64,000 nucleotides of DNA from Pseudomonas avellanae BPIC 631 (GCF_000444135.1 NZ_ATDK01000219.1:1-64000), one strand, 5' to 3'. Shown: positions 9,309-19,701, counted from the first letter of the stretch. The notes: generated from the letters alone by a model not told the origin. Made by a program: numbers and translations.

Positions 9309-11138
9309 GTGATACGTCCCTTCCTGCTAATCCTCAGCCTGGCCTTGAGCTTCTGCGCCAACGCAGCCATTACCGAAAGTCATGGCTACGCGCAGTTTGG
9401 TGTGCTCAAGTACCCGGCCAGCTTCACTCATTTCGACTGGGTCAACCCCGAGGCGCCGAAAGGTAGCACCTTGAGAATGATGGCGTTTGGCACGTTCGAT
9501 ACGCTCAACCCCTACACCTTCAAGGGCAGCAGCCCGGTCTCGACCGGAAACTTCCTGCAATATGGCGTCAGTGAGCTGAACGAACCGCTCATGGTCGGCA
9601 CTGGCCAGTACGACCCTTCCGGCGACGAGCCGACGTCCAGTTACGGGCTGATTGCCCAGTCAGTCGAATACAGCGAGGACCGCAGCTGGGTGGTGTTCAA
9701 CCTGCGCCCGCAAGCTCGCTTTCACGACGGCAAGCCGATCACCGCTTACGACGTAGCCTTTTCCTACCGGACCCTGCTCAAGGACGGTCACCCTCAGTAC
9801 CGCACTGCCCTGCAGGAAGTGCAGCGCGTCGACATCCTCAGTCGGCACCGCATCCGCTTCGTCTTCAAGCGTTCCGGCAACCCGCTGCTGATCCTGCGTC
9901 TGGGTGAACTGCCGGTGCTGCCCCAGCATTACTGGAAAGACAGAGACTTCAAGGCCACGACCTTCGAGCCGCCACTGGGCAGCGGCCCCTACCGCATCAC
10001 GCGCGTAAAGCCCGGACGCCAACTGGTGTTCGAGCGGGTCAAGGATTACTGGGGCAAGGACTTGCCGGTCAATCGCGGCAAATACAATTTCGACCGGGTC
10101 GAGGTCGAGTTCTACCGCGACAGTGACGTGGCGTTCGAAGCGTTCAAGGCGGGCGAGTTCGATATCTACATCGAACACCAGGCCAAAAACTGGACCACCG
10201 GCTATGACTTTCCAGCGGTCACCAACGGCCAGGTGATCAAGGCGCAGATCCCGCACCGCATACCGACCCAGACCCAGGGCCTGTTCATGAACACCCGGCG
10301 CGCGGCCTTCGCCGACATTCGCGTGCGTGAAGCGCTGGGGCTGCTGTTCAATTTCGAGTGGACCAACCGCACGCTGTTCAGCGACGCCTACGCCCGTTCG
10401 CTCAGTTACTACCCCAACAGCGAATTTTCCGCGACGGGCCTGCCGACCGGCGCTGAATGGCTGATGCTCGCCCCTTACCGCGATCAGTTGCCACCCAGCC
10501 TGTTCACCCAACCGTTTGCACCATCGAAGACCGATGGCGGCGGCATCCCGCGCGATACCCTGCGCAAAGCCCTGAAACTTCTGACCGACGCAGGCTGGAC
10601 GCTTTCCGATCAAGGGTTGCTCAACGCGAACAAACAACCGCTGCGCTTCGAGATACTGCTGGTCAACCCCAACCTTGAGCGCATCCTGCAGCCCTACATC
10701 GAGGACCTGCGCCGTCTGGGCATCAATGTCGGCCTTCGCACCGTTGACCGTGCACAGTACAAACAGCGCCTGGACCGCTTCGACTTCGACATGATCCTCA
10801 TGACCCTGCAACAGACGCTGAGCCCAGGTCTTGAGCAGTGGCAATACTTTCACTCCAGTCAGGCCACGATCAATGGCAGCAAGAACTACGCCGGTATCGC
10901 CAACCCGGTGGTCGATGCGCTGCTGAACAAACTGCTGGCCGCGCAGACCCGTGACGAACAGATCGCCGCCGCACGGGCGCTGGACCGCGTGTTGCTGTCC
11001 CAGCACTACAGCATTCCCAATTGGTACCTGAACAATCACCGGCTTGCCTATCGCAACCGATTCGCCATGGTCACTACCCCGCCCTACACCCTGGGGCTGC
11101 GTGCGTGGTGGCTCAAGACTCTGGAGAAGCCCCGATGA
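9309..11138 (+). CDS. Periplasmic oligopeptide-type binding protein (SBP family 5, YejA-like), first copy
   Basis: A family 5 solute-binding protein of about 609 residues. The GTG at 9309 is proposed because it begins a clean signal peptide (basic start, then LLILSLALSFCANA, cleavage before AITESHG). The frame stays open to an ATG at 9171 overlapping the mltD stop, but those extra residues do not look like a secretion signal. The family signature region has FHDGKPITAYDVAFSYRTLL, and YPASFTHFDWVNPEAPKGST is typical of the YejA subgroup. It overlaps the next gene by four bases. It supplies ligand, probably peptides or peptide-like compounds, to the permeases downstream. Confidence 0.88.
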   Translation: MIRPFLLILSLALSFCANAAITESHGYAQFGVLKYPASFTHFDWVNPEAPKGSTLRMMAFGTFDTLNPYTFKGSSPVSTGNFLQYGVSELNEPLMVGTGQYDPSGDEPTSSYGLIAQSVEYSEDRSWVVFNLRPQARFHDGKPITAYDVAFSYRTLLKDGHPQYRTALQEVQRVDILSRHRIRFVFKRSGNPLLILRLGELPVLPQHYWKDRDFKATTFEPPLGSGPYRITRVKPGRQLVFERVKDYWGKDLPVNRGKYNFDRVEVEFYRDSDVAFEAFKAGEFDIYIEHQAKNWTTGYDFPAVTNGQVIKAQIPHRIPTQTQGLFMNTRRAAFADIRVREALGLLFNFEWTNRTLFSDAYARSLSYYPNSEFSATGLPTGAEWLMLAPYRDQLPPSLFTQPFAPSKTDGGGIPRDTLRKALKLLTDAGWTLSDQGLLNANKQPLRFEILLVNPNLERILQPYIEDLRRLGINVGLRTVDRAQYKQRLDRFDFDMILMTLQQTLSPGLEQWQYFHSSQATINGSKNYAGIANPVVDALLNKLLAAQTRDEQIAAARALDRVLLSQHYSIPNWYLNNHRLAYRNRFAMVTTPPYTLGLRAWWLKTLEKPR

Positions 11139-12991
11139 ACCCATTGCATTCCCTGCGCGCGCAAGCGGCCGGTCTGCTGCTGGCCAGCCTCGCTTGCACG
11201 GTACAGGCGGCGCCTCAGCATGGCGTCACGCTGTACGACGAACCGCCTAAATACCCGGCCGACTTCAAGCACTTCGACTACGTGAACCCGGATGCGCCCA
11301 AAGGCGGCACGTTTCGCCAGGCAGGCTTTGGCGGCTTCGACAGCCTCAACCCGTTTATCAACAAGGGCGTGCCGGCAGATGATATCGGCTTGATCTACGA
11401 CACCCTGGCTCGCGCCAGCCTGGACGAACCCTTCAGTGAATACGGGCTGGTTGCCGGTAAAATCGAGAAAGCGCCGGATAACAGCTGGGTGCGCTTCTAC
11501 CTGCGTCCCGAAGCGCGCTTCCATGACGGCCACCCGATCCGTGCCGAAGATGTGGAGTTCAGCTTCAAGACCCTGATGGAACACGGCTCGCCCATGTACA
11601 AGGGCTATTACGCCGACGTCGATCAGGTCATCGTCGAAGACCCGCTGCGGGTGCTGTTCAAGTTCAAGCACAAGGGCAGCCGCGAAATGCCGCTGATTCT
11701 TGGCCAGTTGCCTGTGCTGCCAAAACATTTCTGGGCGGACCGCGACTTTAGCAAGGGCAATCTGGAATTCCCGCTGGGCAGCGGGCCTTACAAGGTGGTC
11801 GATGTAAAGGCCGGGCGCTCGGTGCGTTACGAGCGGGTCAAGGACTACTGGGCCAAGGACCTGCCCATCAACAAGGGCTTCTACAATTTCGATGTGCTGG
11901 CCACCGACTATTACCGCGACAACACCGTTGCGCTGGAAGCCGGCAAGGCCGGACAGTTCGACTACTGGATTGAAACCAGCGCCAAAAACTGGGCCACCGC
12001 TTACAACACACCGGCCGTCAAGGACGGCAGACTGATCAAGGAAGAGCTGCCCAACGGCAATCCGACCGGCATGCAGGGGTTCGTTTTCAACTTGCGCAAA
12101 CCGGTATTCCAGGACGTGCGGGTGCGCGAAGCGCTGACCCTGTTGCTGGATTTCGAGTGGACCAACAAACAGCTCTTCAACGGTGCCTACAGCCGCACCA
12201 AAAGTTATTTCGATAACTCGGAAATGGCCTCAAGCGGCCTGCCCTCTGCCGAGGAACTGAAAATCCTCGAACCGCTGCGCGGCAAGATTCCGGATCGGGT
12301 ATTCACCGAAGCTTTTCAGTTACCGGTTACCGACGGCAGCGGCATGATTCGCCCGCAACAGCGTCGGGCGTTCCAGCTATTGCAGGAAGCCGGCTGGAAA
12401 ATCGTCGATGACAAGATGGTCGACACCCAAGGCAACCCGGTGAAGCTGGAGTTCCTGATCGCCCAGACCGAATTCGAGCGCATTCTGCTGCCCTACAAGC
12501 GCAACCTGAGTGATCTGGGTATCGAACTGGTGATCCGCCGTGCCGACGTGTCGCAATACATCAACCGTTTGCGCTCGCGGGACTACGACATGATTGTCAG
12601 CGGCTACCCGCAGTCCAGCTCGCCCGGTAACGAACAGCGTGTGTACTTCGATTCGTCGAGCGCCGACAATCCGGGCAGTCGCAACCTCATGGGCCTCAAA
12701 GACCCGGCAGTCGACACACTGGTCAACGGCCTGATCAACGCCGACTCACGAGCCAGCCTCATCAACTACACCAAGGCCCTTGACCGGGTATTGCTGTGGG
12801 GTTTCTATGTGGCCCCCAACTGGCACATCAAGACCTGGCGGGTGGCGTACTGGAATCACATCGGTCACCCGAAGGCCAAGGCGCTTTCCGACGTCGGCCT
12901 GACAACCTGGTGGGCCAAACCGGATGTCAAACCCGTGACCGCGACCCCGTCAGCCACTGATCAGGCCAAGCCTGCGAACGCGGAGCAATAA
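11135..12991 (+). CDS. Periplasmic oligopeptide-type binding protein (SBP family 5, YejA-like), second copy
   Basis: A 618-residue paralogue of the preceding protein. The ATG overlaps the upstream TGA (ATGA) and has GGAG before it, so translation is probably coupled. The signal peptide ends near [10 protein letters not shown]. Shared marks with copy one include [54 protein letters not shown] and [20 protein letters not shown] Pro/Ala/Thr-rich tail of about 20 residues is extra. Two diverged binding proteins feeding one translocator suggests that the importer accepts two ligand classes; E. coli yejABEF has one binding protein. Confidence 0.9.
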   Translation: MNPLHSLRAQAAGLLLASLACTVQAAPQHGVTLYDEPPKYPADFKHFDYVNPDAPKGGTFRQAGFGGFDSLNPFINKGVPADDIGLIYDTLARASLDEPFSEYGLVAGKIEKAPDNSWVRFYLRPEARFHDGHPIRAEDVEFSFKTLMEHGSPMYKGYYADVDQVIVEDPLRVLFKFKHKGSREMPLILGQLPVLPKHFWADRDFSKGNLEFPLGSGPYKVVDVKAGRSVRYERVKDYWAKDLPINKGFYNFDVLATDYYRDNTVALEAGKAGQFDYWIETSAKNWATAYNTPAVKDGRLIKEELPNGNPTGMQGFVFNLRKPVFQDVRVREALTLLLDFEWTNKQLFNGAYSRTKSYFDNSEMASSGLPSAEELKILEPLRGKIPDRVFTEAFQLPVTDGSGMIRPQQRRAFQLLQEAGWKIVDDKMVDTQGNPVKLEFLIAQTEFERILLPYKRNLSDLGIELVIRRADVSQYINRLRSRDYDMIVSGYPQSSSPGNEQRVYFDSSSADNPGSRNLMGLKDPAVDTLVNGLINADSRASLINYTKALDRVLLWGFYVAPNWHIKTWRVAYWNHIGHPKAKALSDVGLTTWWAKPDVKPVTATPSATDQAKPANAEQ

Positions 12992-12992
12992 C

Positions 12993-14066
12993 ATGCTGGC
13001 TTATATTCTGCGGCGGCTGCTGCTGATCATCCCGACCCTGCTCGGCATCCTGATCATCAACTTCGTCATCATTCAGGCGGCCCCCGGCGGGCCGGTGGAA
13101 CAGATGATCGCCAAGATCGAAGGCTTCGACGGGGCCACCAGCCGGATTGCCGGTGGTGGCGCGGAAGTCTCGGTGGCGGGCTCCAACTATCGGGGTGCGC
13201 AAGGCCTGGACCCGGCGCTGATCAAGGAAATCGAACGGATGTACGGTTTCGACAAATCGGCACCGGAACGCCTGTGGATCATGATCAAGAACTACGCCAC
13301 GCTGGATTTCGGCGACAGCTTCTTTCGGGATGCCAAGGTGATCGACCTGATTGTCGAGAAGATGCCCGTGTCTATATCCCTGGGGTTATGGAGCACGCTG
13401 ATCATGTACCTGGTGTCGATCCCGCTGGGCATCGCCAAGGCCACGCGCCATGGCAGCCAGTTCGACGTCTGGACCAGCTCGGCAATCATCGTCGGCTACG
13501 CCATCCCGGCCTTTCTGTTTGCAATCCTGTTGATCGTGGTGTTTGCCGGTGGCAGCTATTTCAACTGGTTCCCGTTGCGCGGGCTGACCTCCAACAACTA
13601 CGAGGAGCTGAGCACGCTGGGCAAGATCTTCGATTACTTCTGGCACCTGGTGCTGCCCGTCACCGCGCTGGTGATCGGCAACTTCGCCACCATGACCCTG
13701 CTGACCAAGAACAGCTTTCTCGACGAGATCAGCAAACAGTATGTCACCACCGCCAAAGCCAAAGGCCTGAGCAATCACAAGGTGCTTTACGGTCACGTGT
13801 TCCGCAACGCGATGCTGCTGGTGATTGCCGGCTTCCCATCGGCATTCATCGGGATTTTCTTCACCGGTTCGCTGCTGGTGGAGGTGATCTTTTCGCTGGA
13901 CGGCCTGGGCCTGATGAGCTTTGAAGCCGCCATCAACCGCGATTACCCGGTGGTCTTTGGCACGTTGTTCATCTTTACCCTGCTGGGGCTGGTGGTGAAG
14001 CTGATCGGCGACATCACCTACACCCTGGTAGACCCGCGCATCGATTTCGAAAGCAGGAAGCATTGA
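12993..14066 (+). CDS. ABC transporter permease, YejB-like
   Basis: A 357-residue inner-membrane permease. It begins with the transmembrane stretch [20 protein letters not shown] typical of DppB/OppB/YejB and carries a long periplasmic insert before the core membrane domain. The cytoplasmic coupling helix with the EAA-type motif is seen around [20 protein letters not shown]. It starts one base after the stop of the second binding protein and is followed after one base by the partner permease, a tight operon. With the other subunits it should form the heterodimeric channel of a peptide importer. Confidence 0.93.
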   Translation: MLAYILRRLLLIIPTLLGILIINFVIIQAAPGGPVEQMIAKIEGFDGATSRIAGGGAEVSVAGSNYRGAQGLDPALIKEIERMYGFDKSAPERLWIMIKNYATLDFGDSFFRDAKVIDLIVEKMPVSISLGLWSTLIMYLVSIPLGIAKATRHGSQFDVWTSSAIIVGYAIPAFLFAILLIVVFAGGSYFNWFPLRGLTSNNYEELSTLGKIFDYFWHLVLPVTALVIGNFATMTLLTKNSFLDEISKQYVTTAKAKGLSNHKVLYGHVFRNAMLLVIAGFPSAFIGIFFTGSLLVEVIFSLDGLGLMSFEAAINRDYPVVFGTLFIFTLLGLVVKLIGDITYTLVDPRIDFESRKH

Positions 14067-14067
14067 T

Positions 14068-15087
14068 ATGAAGTTGTCTCCTCTCAATCGCCGCCGTTTC
14101 GAACGTTTCAAAGCCAACCGACGCGGCTGGTGGTCTCTGTGGCTGTTCCTGATCCTGTTCGGCCTGAGCCTGGGCGCCGAGCTGATCGCCAACGATAAAC
14201 CGCTGGCCGTGCGCTACGACGGCCAGTGGTATTTTCCGGTGATCGAGCGTTACCCGGAAACCACCTTCGGCGGCGAATTCCCGCTGGAAGCCAATTACAA
14301 GAGCCCGTACATCAAGGAGCTGCTGGCTGCGAAAGATGGCTGGACCCTGTGGGCGCCGATCCCGTTTAGCTACCAGAGCATCAATTACGACCTGAAAGTA
14401 CCCGCCCCTGCGCCACCGTCCCGGGAAAACCTGCTGGGCACCGACGATCAGGGCCGCGACGTGTTGGCGCGAGTGATCTACGGCTTCAGGATTTCCGTGC
14501 TGTTCGCCCTGACCCTGACCATCCTCAGTTCGATCATCGGTGTGATTGCCGGTGCCTTGCAGGGCTATTACGGCGGCTGGGTCGACTTGCTGGGCCAGCG
14601 CTTTCTGGAGGTCTGGTCGGGCCTCCCGGTGCTGTACCTGCTGATCATCCTGGCCAGCTTTGTGCAGCCCAACTTCTGGTGGCTGCTGGGCATCATGCTG
14701 CTGTTTTCCTGGATGAGCCTGGTGGACGTGGTGCGTGCCGAGTTCCTGCGCGGTCGCAACCTGGAGTACGTGCGGGCGGCTCGGGCGCTGGGCATGGAAA
14801 ACGGCGCAATCATGTTCCGCCACATTCTGCCCAACGCCATGGTCTCGACCATGACCTTCCTGCCGTTCATTCTCACTGGCGCCATCGGCACCCTGACGGC
14901 ACTGGATTTCCTCGGTTTCGGCCTGCCCGCCGGTTCACCCTCGCTGGGCGAGCTGGTCGCACAGGGCAAATCCAACCTGCAGGCACCCTGGCTGGGCATC
15001 AGCGCGTTTGCGGTGCTGGCCATCATGCTGAGCTTGCTGGTGTTTATCGGCGAATCCGCCCGCGATGCATTCGACCCAAGGAAATAA
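14068..15087 (+). CDS. ABC transporter permease, YejE-like
   Basis: A 339-residue partner of the upstream permease. The cytoplasmic N terminus is basic (SPLNRRRFERFKANRRGWW), followed by one helix, a large periplasmic segment, and the core permease domain. LLGTDDQGRDVLARVIYG is the hallmark of the OppC/DppC/YejE family. The EAA-type loop is YVRAARALGMENGAIMFRHI. The long segment between the first and second helices (roughly residues 45-115) is the feature that separates YejE from shorter DppC proteins. The gene is one base after yejB and one base before the ATPase gene. Confidence 0.93.
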   Translation: MKLSPLNRRRFERFKANRRGWWSLWLFLILFGLSLGAELIANDKPLAVRYDGQWYFPVIERYPETTFGGEFPLEANYKSPYIKELLAAKDGWTLWAPIPFSYQSINYDLKVPAPAPPSRENLLGTDDQGRDVLARVIYGFRISVLFALTLTILSSIIGVIAGALQGYYGGWVDLLGQRFLEVWSGLPVLYLLIILASFVQPNFWWLLGIMLLFSWMSLVDVVRAEFLRGRNLEYVRAARALGMENGAIMFRHILPNAMVSTMTFLPFILTGAIGTLTALDFLGFGLPAGSPSLGELVAQGKSNLQAPWLGISAFAVLAIMLSLLVFIGESARDAFDPRK

Positions 15088-15088
15088 G

Positions 15089-16699
15089 ATGAACACTGAC
15101 AATCTGATCGAAATCCGCGATCTGGCGGTCGAGTTCGTGACGGGCGACTCGCGGCAACGGGTGGTCGAGAACATCAGCTTCGATATTCGTCGCGGTGAAA
15201 CCCTGGCGCTGGTAGGCGAAAGCGGCTCGGGCAAATCCGTCACCGCGCATTCGATTCTGCGTCTGCTGCCCTACCCCATCGCCAGCCACCCGAGCGGCAC
15301 CATTCACTATGCGGGCGAAGACCTGCTGAAAGTAGAAGAGAAAAAACTGCGCTCGATCCGTGGCAACCGCATTGCCATGATCTTCCAGGAGCCGATGACC
15401 TCACTGAACCCGCTGCATTCGGTCGAAAAGCAGATCAACGAGGTGCTGGGCCTGCACAAGGGTCTGACCGGCAAGGCGGCCACGGCACGCACGCTGGAGC
15501 TTCTGGAACTGGTCGGCATCCCCGAGCCACATAAACGCCTCAAAGCCCTGCCACACGAGCTGTCAGGCGGCCAGCGCCAGCGCGTCATGATTGCCATGGC
15601 GCTGGCCAACGAACCCGAGCTGCTGATTGCCGACGAACCGACCACTGCGCTGGATGTCACGGTACAGCTGAAAATCCTCGAATTGCTCAAGCAATTACAG
15701 GCTCGACTGGGCATGGCTCTGTTGCTGATCAGCCACGACCTGAACGTGGTGAGGCAAATAGCCAACCGAGTATGTGTCATGCAGCGCGGTTGCATCGTCG
15801 AACAGGCATCGTGCGAAGAATTGTTCCGTTCGCCGCAACATCCTTATACCAAAGTGTTGCTTAGCGCAGAGCCCAGCGGCGGTCCATCGACCAACCCCGC
15901 GGGCGCCCCGCTGCTTGAAGTCGAGGACCTGAAAGTCTGGTTCCCGATCAGGAAAGGCCTGCTCAAGCGCACGGTCGACCACGTCAAGGCGGTGGACGGC
16001 ATTCGCTTCAGTCTGCCGCAAGGGCAAACACTGGGTATCGTGGGTGAAAGCGGGTCGGGCAAATCGACGCTGGGCTTGGCGATTCTTCGACTGATCGGCA
16101 GCCAGGGCACCATACGCTTCAAGGGCAACGCGCTAGAATCTCTGTCGCAACAGCAGATCCGTCCGCTGCGCAGGCAGATGCAGGTGGTGTTCCAGGACCC
16201 GTTTGGCAGTTTGAGCCCGCGCATGTCGGTGGGTGAAATCGTCGGCGAAGGCTTGCGCATTCACGGCATGGGTACGCCAGGCGAGCAGCAGACGGCGATC
16301 ATCGAAGCACTCAGGGAGGTTGGCCTGGATCCGGACACCCGGCACCGCTATCCCCATGAGTTTTCCGGTGGTCAACGGCAGCGAATTGCCATTGCACGTG
16401 CGCTGGTCTTGAAACCGGCACTGATTCTGCTGGACGAGCCGACCTCGGCCCTCGACCGGACCGTGCAGCGCCAGGTGGTCGAGTTGCTTCGCTCGCTGCA
16501 AACCAAGTACAACCTGACGTATTTGTTCATCAGCCATGACCTGGCTGTCGTCAAAGCGCTGAGCCACCAACTGATGGTGGTCAAGCAAGGCCAAGTGGTC
16601 GAACAGGGTGCAGCGCGGGAAATCTTCGCCGCACCGCAACATCCTTATACACAGCAGCTGCTGGAGGCCGCTTTTCTGGCCCCCGTAGCTGTCGATTAA
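15089..16699 (+). CDS. ABC transporter ATPase with two fused nucleotide-binding domains, YejF-like
   Basis: A 536-residue protein with two ABC domains in tandem. Each half has Walker A (GESGSGKSVT and GESGSGKSTLG), signature (LSGGQRQR and FSGGQRQR) and Walker B (LLIADEPTTALD and LILLDEPTSALD). Oligopeptide-family C-terminal extensions follow each (QHPYTKVLLSAEP and QHPYTQQLLEA). The start at 15089 has AAGGA before it. As the last gene of the cluster it would power import through the YejB/YejE-like permeases. Fabrication of both ATPases as one chain matches YejF rather than OppD/OppF. Confidence 0.93.
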   Translation: MNTDNLIEIRDLAVEFVTGDSRQRVVENISFDIRRGETLALVGESGSGKSVTAHSILRLLPYPIASHPSGTIHYAGEDLLKVEEKKLRSIRGNRIAMIFQEPMTSLNPLHSVEKQINEVLGLHKGLTGKAATARTLELLELVGIPEPHKRLKALPHELSGGQRQRVMIAMALANEPELLIADEPTTALDVTVQLKILELLKQLQARLGMALLLISHDLNVVRQIANRVCVMQRGCIVEQASCEELFRSPQHPYTKVLLSAEPSGGPSTNPAGAPLLEVEDLKVWFPIRKGLLKRTVDHVKAVDGIRFSLPQGQTLGIVGESGSGKSTLGLAILRLIGSQGTIRFKGNALESLSQQQIRPLRRQMQVVFQDPFGSLSPRMSVGEIVGEGLRIHGMGTPGEQQTAIIEALREVGLDPDTRHRYPHEFSGGQRQRIAIARALVLKPALILLDEPTSALDRTVQRQVVELLRSLQTKYNLTYLFISHDLAVVKALSHQLMVVKQGQVVEQGAAREIFAAPQHPYTQQLLEAAFLAPVAVD

Positions 16700-16723
16700 C
16701 CTGAACCTGAAGAGGAACAACAT

Positions 16724-17518
16724 ATGGGTTTTCTCGCCGGTAAGCGCGTACTGATCGTCGGTGTCGCCAGTAAACTGTCCATCGCATCCGGTATCGCCGC
16801 CGCCATGCATCGTGAAGGCGCTGAGCTTGCCTTCACCTACCAGAACGACAAACTCAAGGGTCGTGTCGAAGAGTTCGCCGCAGGCTGGGGTTCAGGCCCT
16901 GAACTGTGCTTCCCTTGCGACGTGGCCAGCGACGAAGAGATCAACAAGGTCTTTGAAGAGCTGAGCAAGAAGTGGGACGGCCTGGACGTGATCGTTCACT
17001 CGGTTGGCTTCGCGCCGGGCGACCAGCTCGATGGCGACTTCACCAACGCCACCACCCGCGAAGGTTTCCGCATCGCTCATGACATCAGCGCCTACAGCTT
17101 CGTGGCCCTGGCCAAGGCCGGTCGCGAAATGATGAAAGGTCGCAATGGCAGCCTGCTGACCCTGTCGTACCTGGGCGCAGAGCGCACCATGCCTAACTAC
17201 AACGTCATGGGCATGGCCAAGGCCAGTCTGGAAGCCGGCGTTCGTTACCTGGCTGGCAGCCTCGGTCCGGAAGGCACTCGCGTCAACGCCGTATCGGCAG
17301 GTCCGATCCGCACCCTGGCCGCTTCGGGCATCAAGAACTTCCGCAAGATGCTGGCAGCCAACGAAGCGCAGACCCCTCTGCGCCGCAACGTGACCATCGA
17401 CGAAGTCGGCAATGCCGGCGCGTTCCTGTGCTCGGACCTGGCGTCGGGCATCAGCGGTGAGATCATGTACGTCGACGGCGGCTTCAACACCACCGCGATG
17501 GGCAGCATGGAAGAGTAA
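16724..17518 (+). CDS. fabI: Enoyl-[acyl-carrier-protein] reductase (NADH)
   Basis: A 264-residue SDR-fold enzyme catalysing the last step of each fatty acid elongation cycle, reduction of trans-2-enoyl-ACP. The FabI-type cofactor loop is [13 protein letters not shown], and the catalytic pair Tyr159 and Lys166 sits in [13 protein letters not shown] with the FabI-specific Tyr149 upstream ([11 protein letters not shown]). The start has AAGAGGA before it. A strong hairpin terminator follows about 46 bases after the stop. It is the target of triclosan and diazaborines in other bacteria. Confidence 0.96.
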   Translation: MGFLAGKRVLIVGVASKLSIASGIAAAMHREGAELAFTYQNDKLKGRVEEFAAGWGSGPELCFPCDVASDEEINKVFEELSKKWDGLDVIVHSVGFAPGDQLDGDFTNATTREGFRIAHDISAYSFVALAKAGREMMKGRNGSLLTLSYLGAERTMPNYNVMGMAKASLEAGVRYLAGSLGPEGTRVNAVSAGPIRTLAASGIKNFRKMLAANEAQTPLRRNVTIDEVGNAGAFLCSDLASGISGEIMYVDGGFNTTAMGSMEE

Positions 17519-17564
17519 GACGGCAAGCGCCGCTCCTCGCGAGCGGCACTTTCCCGCACTCAAT

Positions 17565-17597
17565 AAGAAGGCCGCTCACTGAGCGGCCTTCTTTTTT
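17565..17597. terminator. Bidirectional intrinsic terminator between fabI and ppiD
   Basis: A perfect inverted repeat AAGAAGGCCGCTC / GAGCGGCCTTCTT around a short loop, followed by a run of T on the plus strand and A-rich bases on the other side. It lies between convergent genes and can serve both. Confidence 0.9.
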
Positions 17598-17612
17598 GGG
17601 CAGGTTTCGAGC

Positions 17613-19496
17613 TTAGAACTTCTCGATCTTCGCCTTGCTTTCCAACTGTGCACGGTAGGCCGCGAAATCCTGCTGGCCGGCACGCGACGCGAGGAAGCGG
17701 CGATATTGCGCCTTTTCCGCATCAGTCGGTGCAGCGGCCTGATTCACGCCATTGAGACGCACAATCACAAAGCTGCCATCGGCTGCGGTAATGCTGGCAA
17801 ATTCCGGCTTGTCCTTGGCAACAGGCTTGGGCATGCGAAACAGCGCCTGCAGAACTTGAGGATCAACACCTTCCTGACTGCGAGAAACCGCTTCCATGGA
17901 TTTCCAGTCACGACCGTCCTGCTTCGCAGCCAACGGGATCTTGCCATCACGCAGTCCGGCCAGCAGAGCCTCGCCCTTGGTCTTCGCAGCAGCCGTGGCG
18001 TGCTCCTTGACCAGTTGAGCGCGAATCGAGCTGGCAACGCTCTCAAGCGGCAGTTGCTGCGGTTGCAGGTGCTCTTTGGAGCGCACAACCACGACGGTCT
18101 CCGGGTCCAGCTCCAACGTGTTGCTGTTGGAACCTTCTTCCAGAACTTCCGGGCTGAAGGCAGCCTGGATGACCGCGCGGTTGGCCGTCAGGCCTTCACC
18201 GCCTTCACGACCGAATGGCGCAGTGGTCTGAACCTTCAGGCCCAGGTCCTGTGCCGGTTGAGTCAGATCCGAAGATTCAAACGCAGAATCTTCCAGCTGC
18301 TTGGTCACTTCGACAAACTTCTGCTCGACCAGCTGCGATTTCAGATCGTTGCTCAGCTTTTCTTTCAAACTGGCAAAGGTCGGCACCGACGGTGCTTCGA
18401 CGCCCAGCAGCTTGATCAAATGCCAGCCGAAGTCTGTACGCACGGGCTGCGAAACCTGGTCCTTGTTCAAGGCATACAGCGCCTCTTCAAAAGCCGGGTC
18501 GTAGACGCCCTTGCCTGCAAACCCAAGATCACCGCCCTTGCTGGACGAACCCGGGTCCTGCGAGAACTCTTTGGCCAGCGCCGCGAAACTCTCACCCTTG
18601 GCCAGACGCTGTTGAATTTCTTCAACCTTTGCCTTGGCTTGCTCGTCGTTCAGCTTGTCGTTCACTTCGATGAGGATGTGTGCAGCACGACGCTGTTCCG
18701 ACAGGTTGGCGATTTCTTTCTGATAGGCCGCCTGCAAGTCTTCGTCCTTGACCGTCACCTTGTCGAAGAAAGACGATTTCTTCAATTCGATGTAATCAAG
18801 CACAACCTGCTCAGGGCTCATGAACTCCTTGGCATGCTGGTCGTAGTGAGCCTTGACTTCGTCGTCGGTCACTTTGACCGCAGTAGGATCGGCCGGCAGC
18901 GTCAACGAAGCGAAATCGCGCGTCTGTTTTTCCAGACGGGCAAAAGCGTCAACCTGTGCGTCGGTCACGAAGGCACTGCCCGCGACACCCGCACGCACCT
19001 GACCGATGAGCATTTCCTGACCCAGCATCTGGCGGAATTGCATGCGGCTGTAACCGAGCTGACGAATCACCTGGTCGAATCGGTCAGCACTGAACTTGCC
19101 ATCAACCTGAAACTCAGGCGTCTGCAACAGCTGTTGATCCAGTGCGGCGTCGGAAAACGAGAACCTGGCATCGCCTGCACCTTGCAGCAGCAGCTTGCGA
19201 TCGATCAGGCCTTTGAGGGCCGATTCACGCAGCAGTTTTTCGTCGAGCATCGCAGGATCGAAATCCTTGCCCAACTGCTGCGCGAGCTGCTGAGCCAACT
19301 GGCGGCGCTGCATGTCCACGGCCTGACTCAACTCATTCTGAGTGATGTCCTCGCCGTTGACCTCAGCTGCGTTCTGTTTGTTGCTGGTTGCGGTAAACAT
19401 TGCCTCGATGCCGGTGAAGGCCATCAGAGCGATGATGATTCCGATAATTGTCTTGGCAATCCAGCCTTGTGAATTGTCCCTGATGTTCTGCAGCAT
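17613..19496 (-). CDS. ppiD: Periplasmic chaperone/peptidyl-prolyl isomerase PpiD
   Basis: A 627-residue inner-membrane-anchored folding factor that meets newly exported outer-membrane proteins at the Sec channel. The start at 19496 gives MLQNIRDNSQGW and then one transmembrane helix (TIIGIIIALMAFTGIEAMF). A SurA-like N-terminal domain follows. One parvulin domain is seen around RRAAHILIEVND to SQPVRTDFGWHLIKLL with SKGGDLGFAGKGVYDPAFE. The C-terminal part is charged and alpha-helical. Position after hupB, lon and the clp genes is conserved in gammaproteobacteria. Confidence 0.94.
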   Translation of the reverse strand: MLQNIRDNSQGWIAKTIIGIIIALMAFTGIEAMFTATSNKQNAAEVNGEDITQNELSQAVDMQRRQLAQQLAQQLGKDFDPAMLDEKLLRESALKGLIDRKLLLQGAGDARFSFSDAALDQQLLQTPEFQVDGKFSADRFDQVIRQLGYSRMQFRQMLGQEMLIGQVRAGVAGSAFVTDAQVDAFARLEKQTRDFASLTLPADPTAVKVTDDEVKAHYDQHAKEFMSPEQVVLDYIELKKSSFFDKVTVKDEDLQAAYQKEIANLSEQRRAAHILIEVNDKLNDEQAKAKVEEIQQRLAKGESFAALAKEFSQDPGSSSKGGDLGFAGKGVYDPAFEEALYALNKDQVSQPVRTDFGWHLIKLLGVEAPSVPTFASLKEKLSNDLKSQLVEQKFVEVTKQLEDSAFESSDLTQPAQDLGLKVQTTAPFGREGGEGLTANRAVIQAAFSPEVLEEGSNSNTLELDPETVVVVRSKEHLQPQQLPLESVASSIRAQLVKEHATAAAKTKGEALLAGLRDGKIPLAAKQDGRDWKSMEAVSRSQEGVDPQVLQALFRMPKPVAKDKPEFASITAADGSFVIVRLNGVNQAAAPTDAEKAQYRRFLASRAGQQDFAAYRAQLESKAKIEKF

Positions 19497-19562
19497 TGCG
19501 TCCCCCAAAACGGTTGAACTGACTAACCAACCGCGGAGCGTGGGTAGAAAGCGGATAGAAGA

Positions 19563-19586
19563 AAGGCGCATCCGAGGATGCGCCTT
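19563..19586 (-). terminator. Probable hupB terminator hairpin
   Basis: Perfect inverted repeat AAGGCGCATCC / GGATGCGCCTT, followed on the minus strand by TTTCTTCT. It lies between hupB (upstream) and ppiD (downstream) and the T-run is broken, so termination may be partial. Confidence 0.65.
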
Positions 19587-19597
19587 CTCGTAACTGA

Positions 19598-19656
19598 CGA
19601 AGCGGTAGGGCTCGAACCCTTCGGTGTCGCAACCGAATGCACCACCGCTCCGCTAC
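19598..19656 (-). other. tRNA-like sequence, probably a degenerate tRNA
   Basis: The minus strand begins GTAGCGG and ends CCGCTTC, which pair at six of seven positions like an acceptor stem. Just inside is a T-arm-like GGGTTCGAGCCC and a strong hairpin TTCGG/CCGAA. The total is 59 bases, too short for a tRNA; there is no D arm, the T loop is one base short, the middle hairpin loop has eight bases and the end reads TCA rather than CCA. It is therefore called tRNA-like only. Confidence 0.3.
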
Positions 19657-19701
19657 TGGATCAGAACGGGTCTGACCCAGCGGGCAAAAGCATCAAAAGG
19701 C

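Noticed and set aside
17706..19472. A 588-codon frame opposite ppiD
   Set aside because: Shadow of ppiD; no start signal and no recognisable domain.
19598..19656. A functional tRNA gene
   Set aside because: Too short, no D arm, an eight-base middle loop and no CCA; kept only as a tRNA-like sequence.
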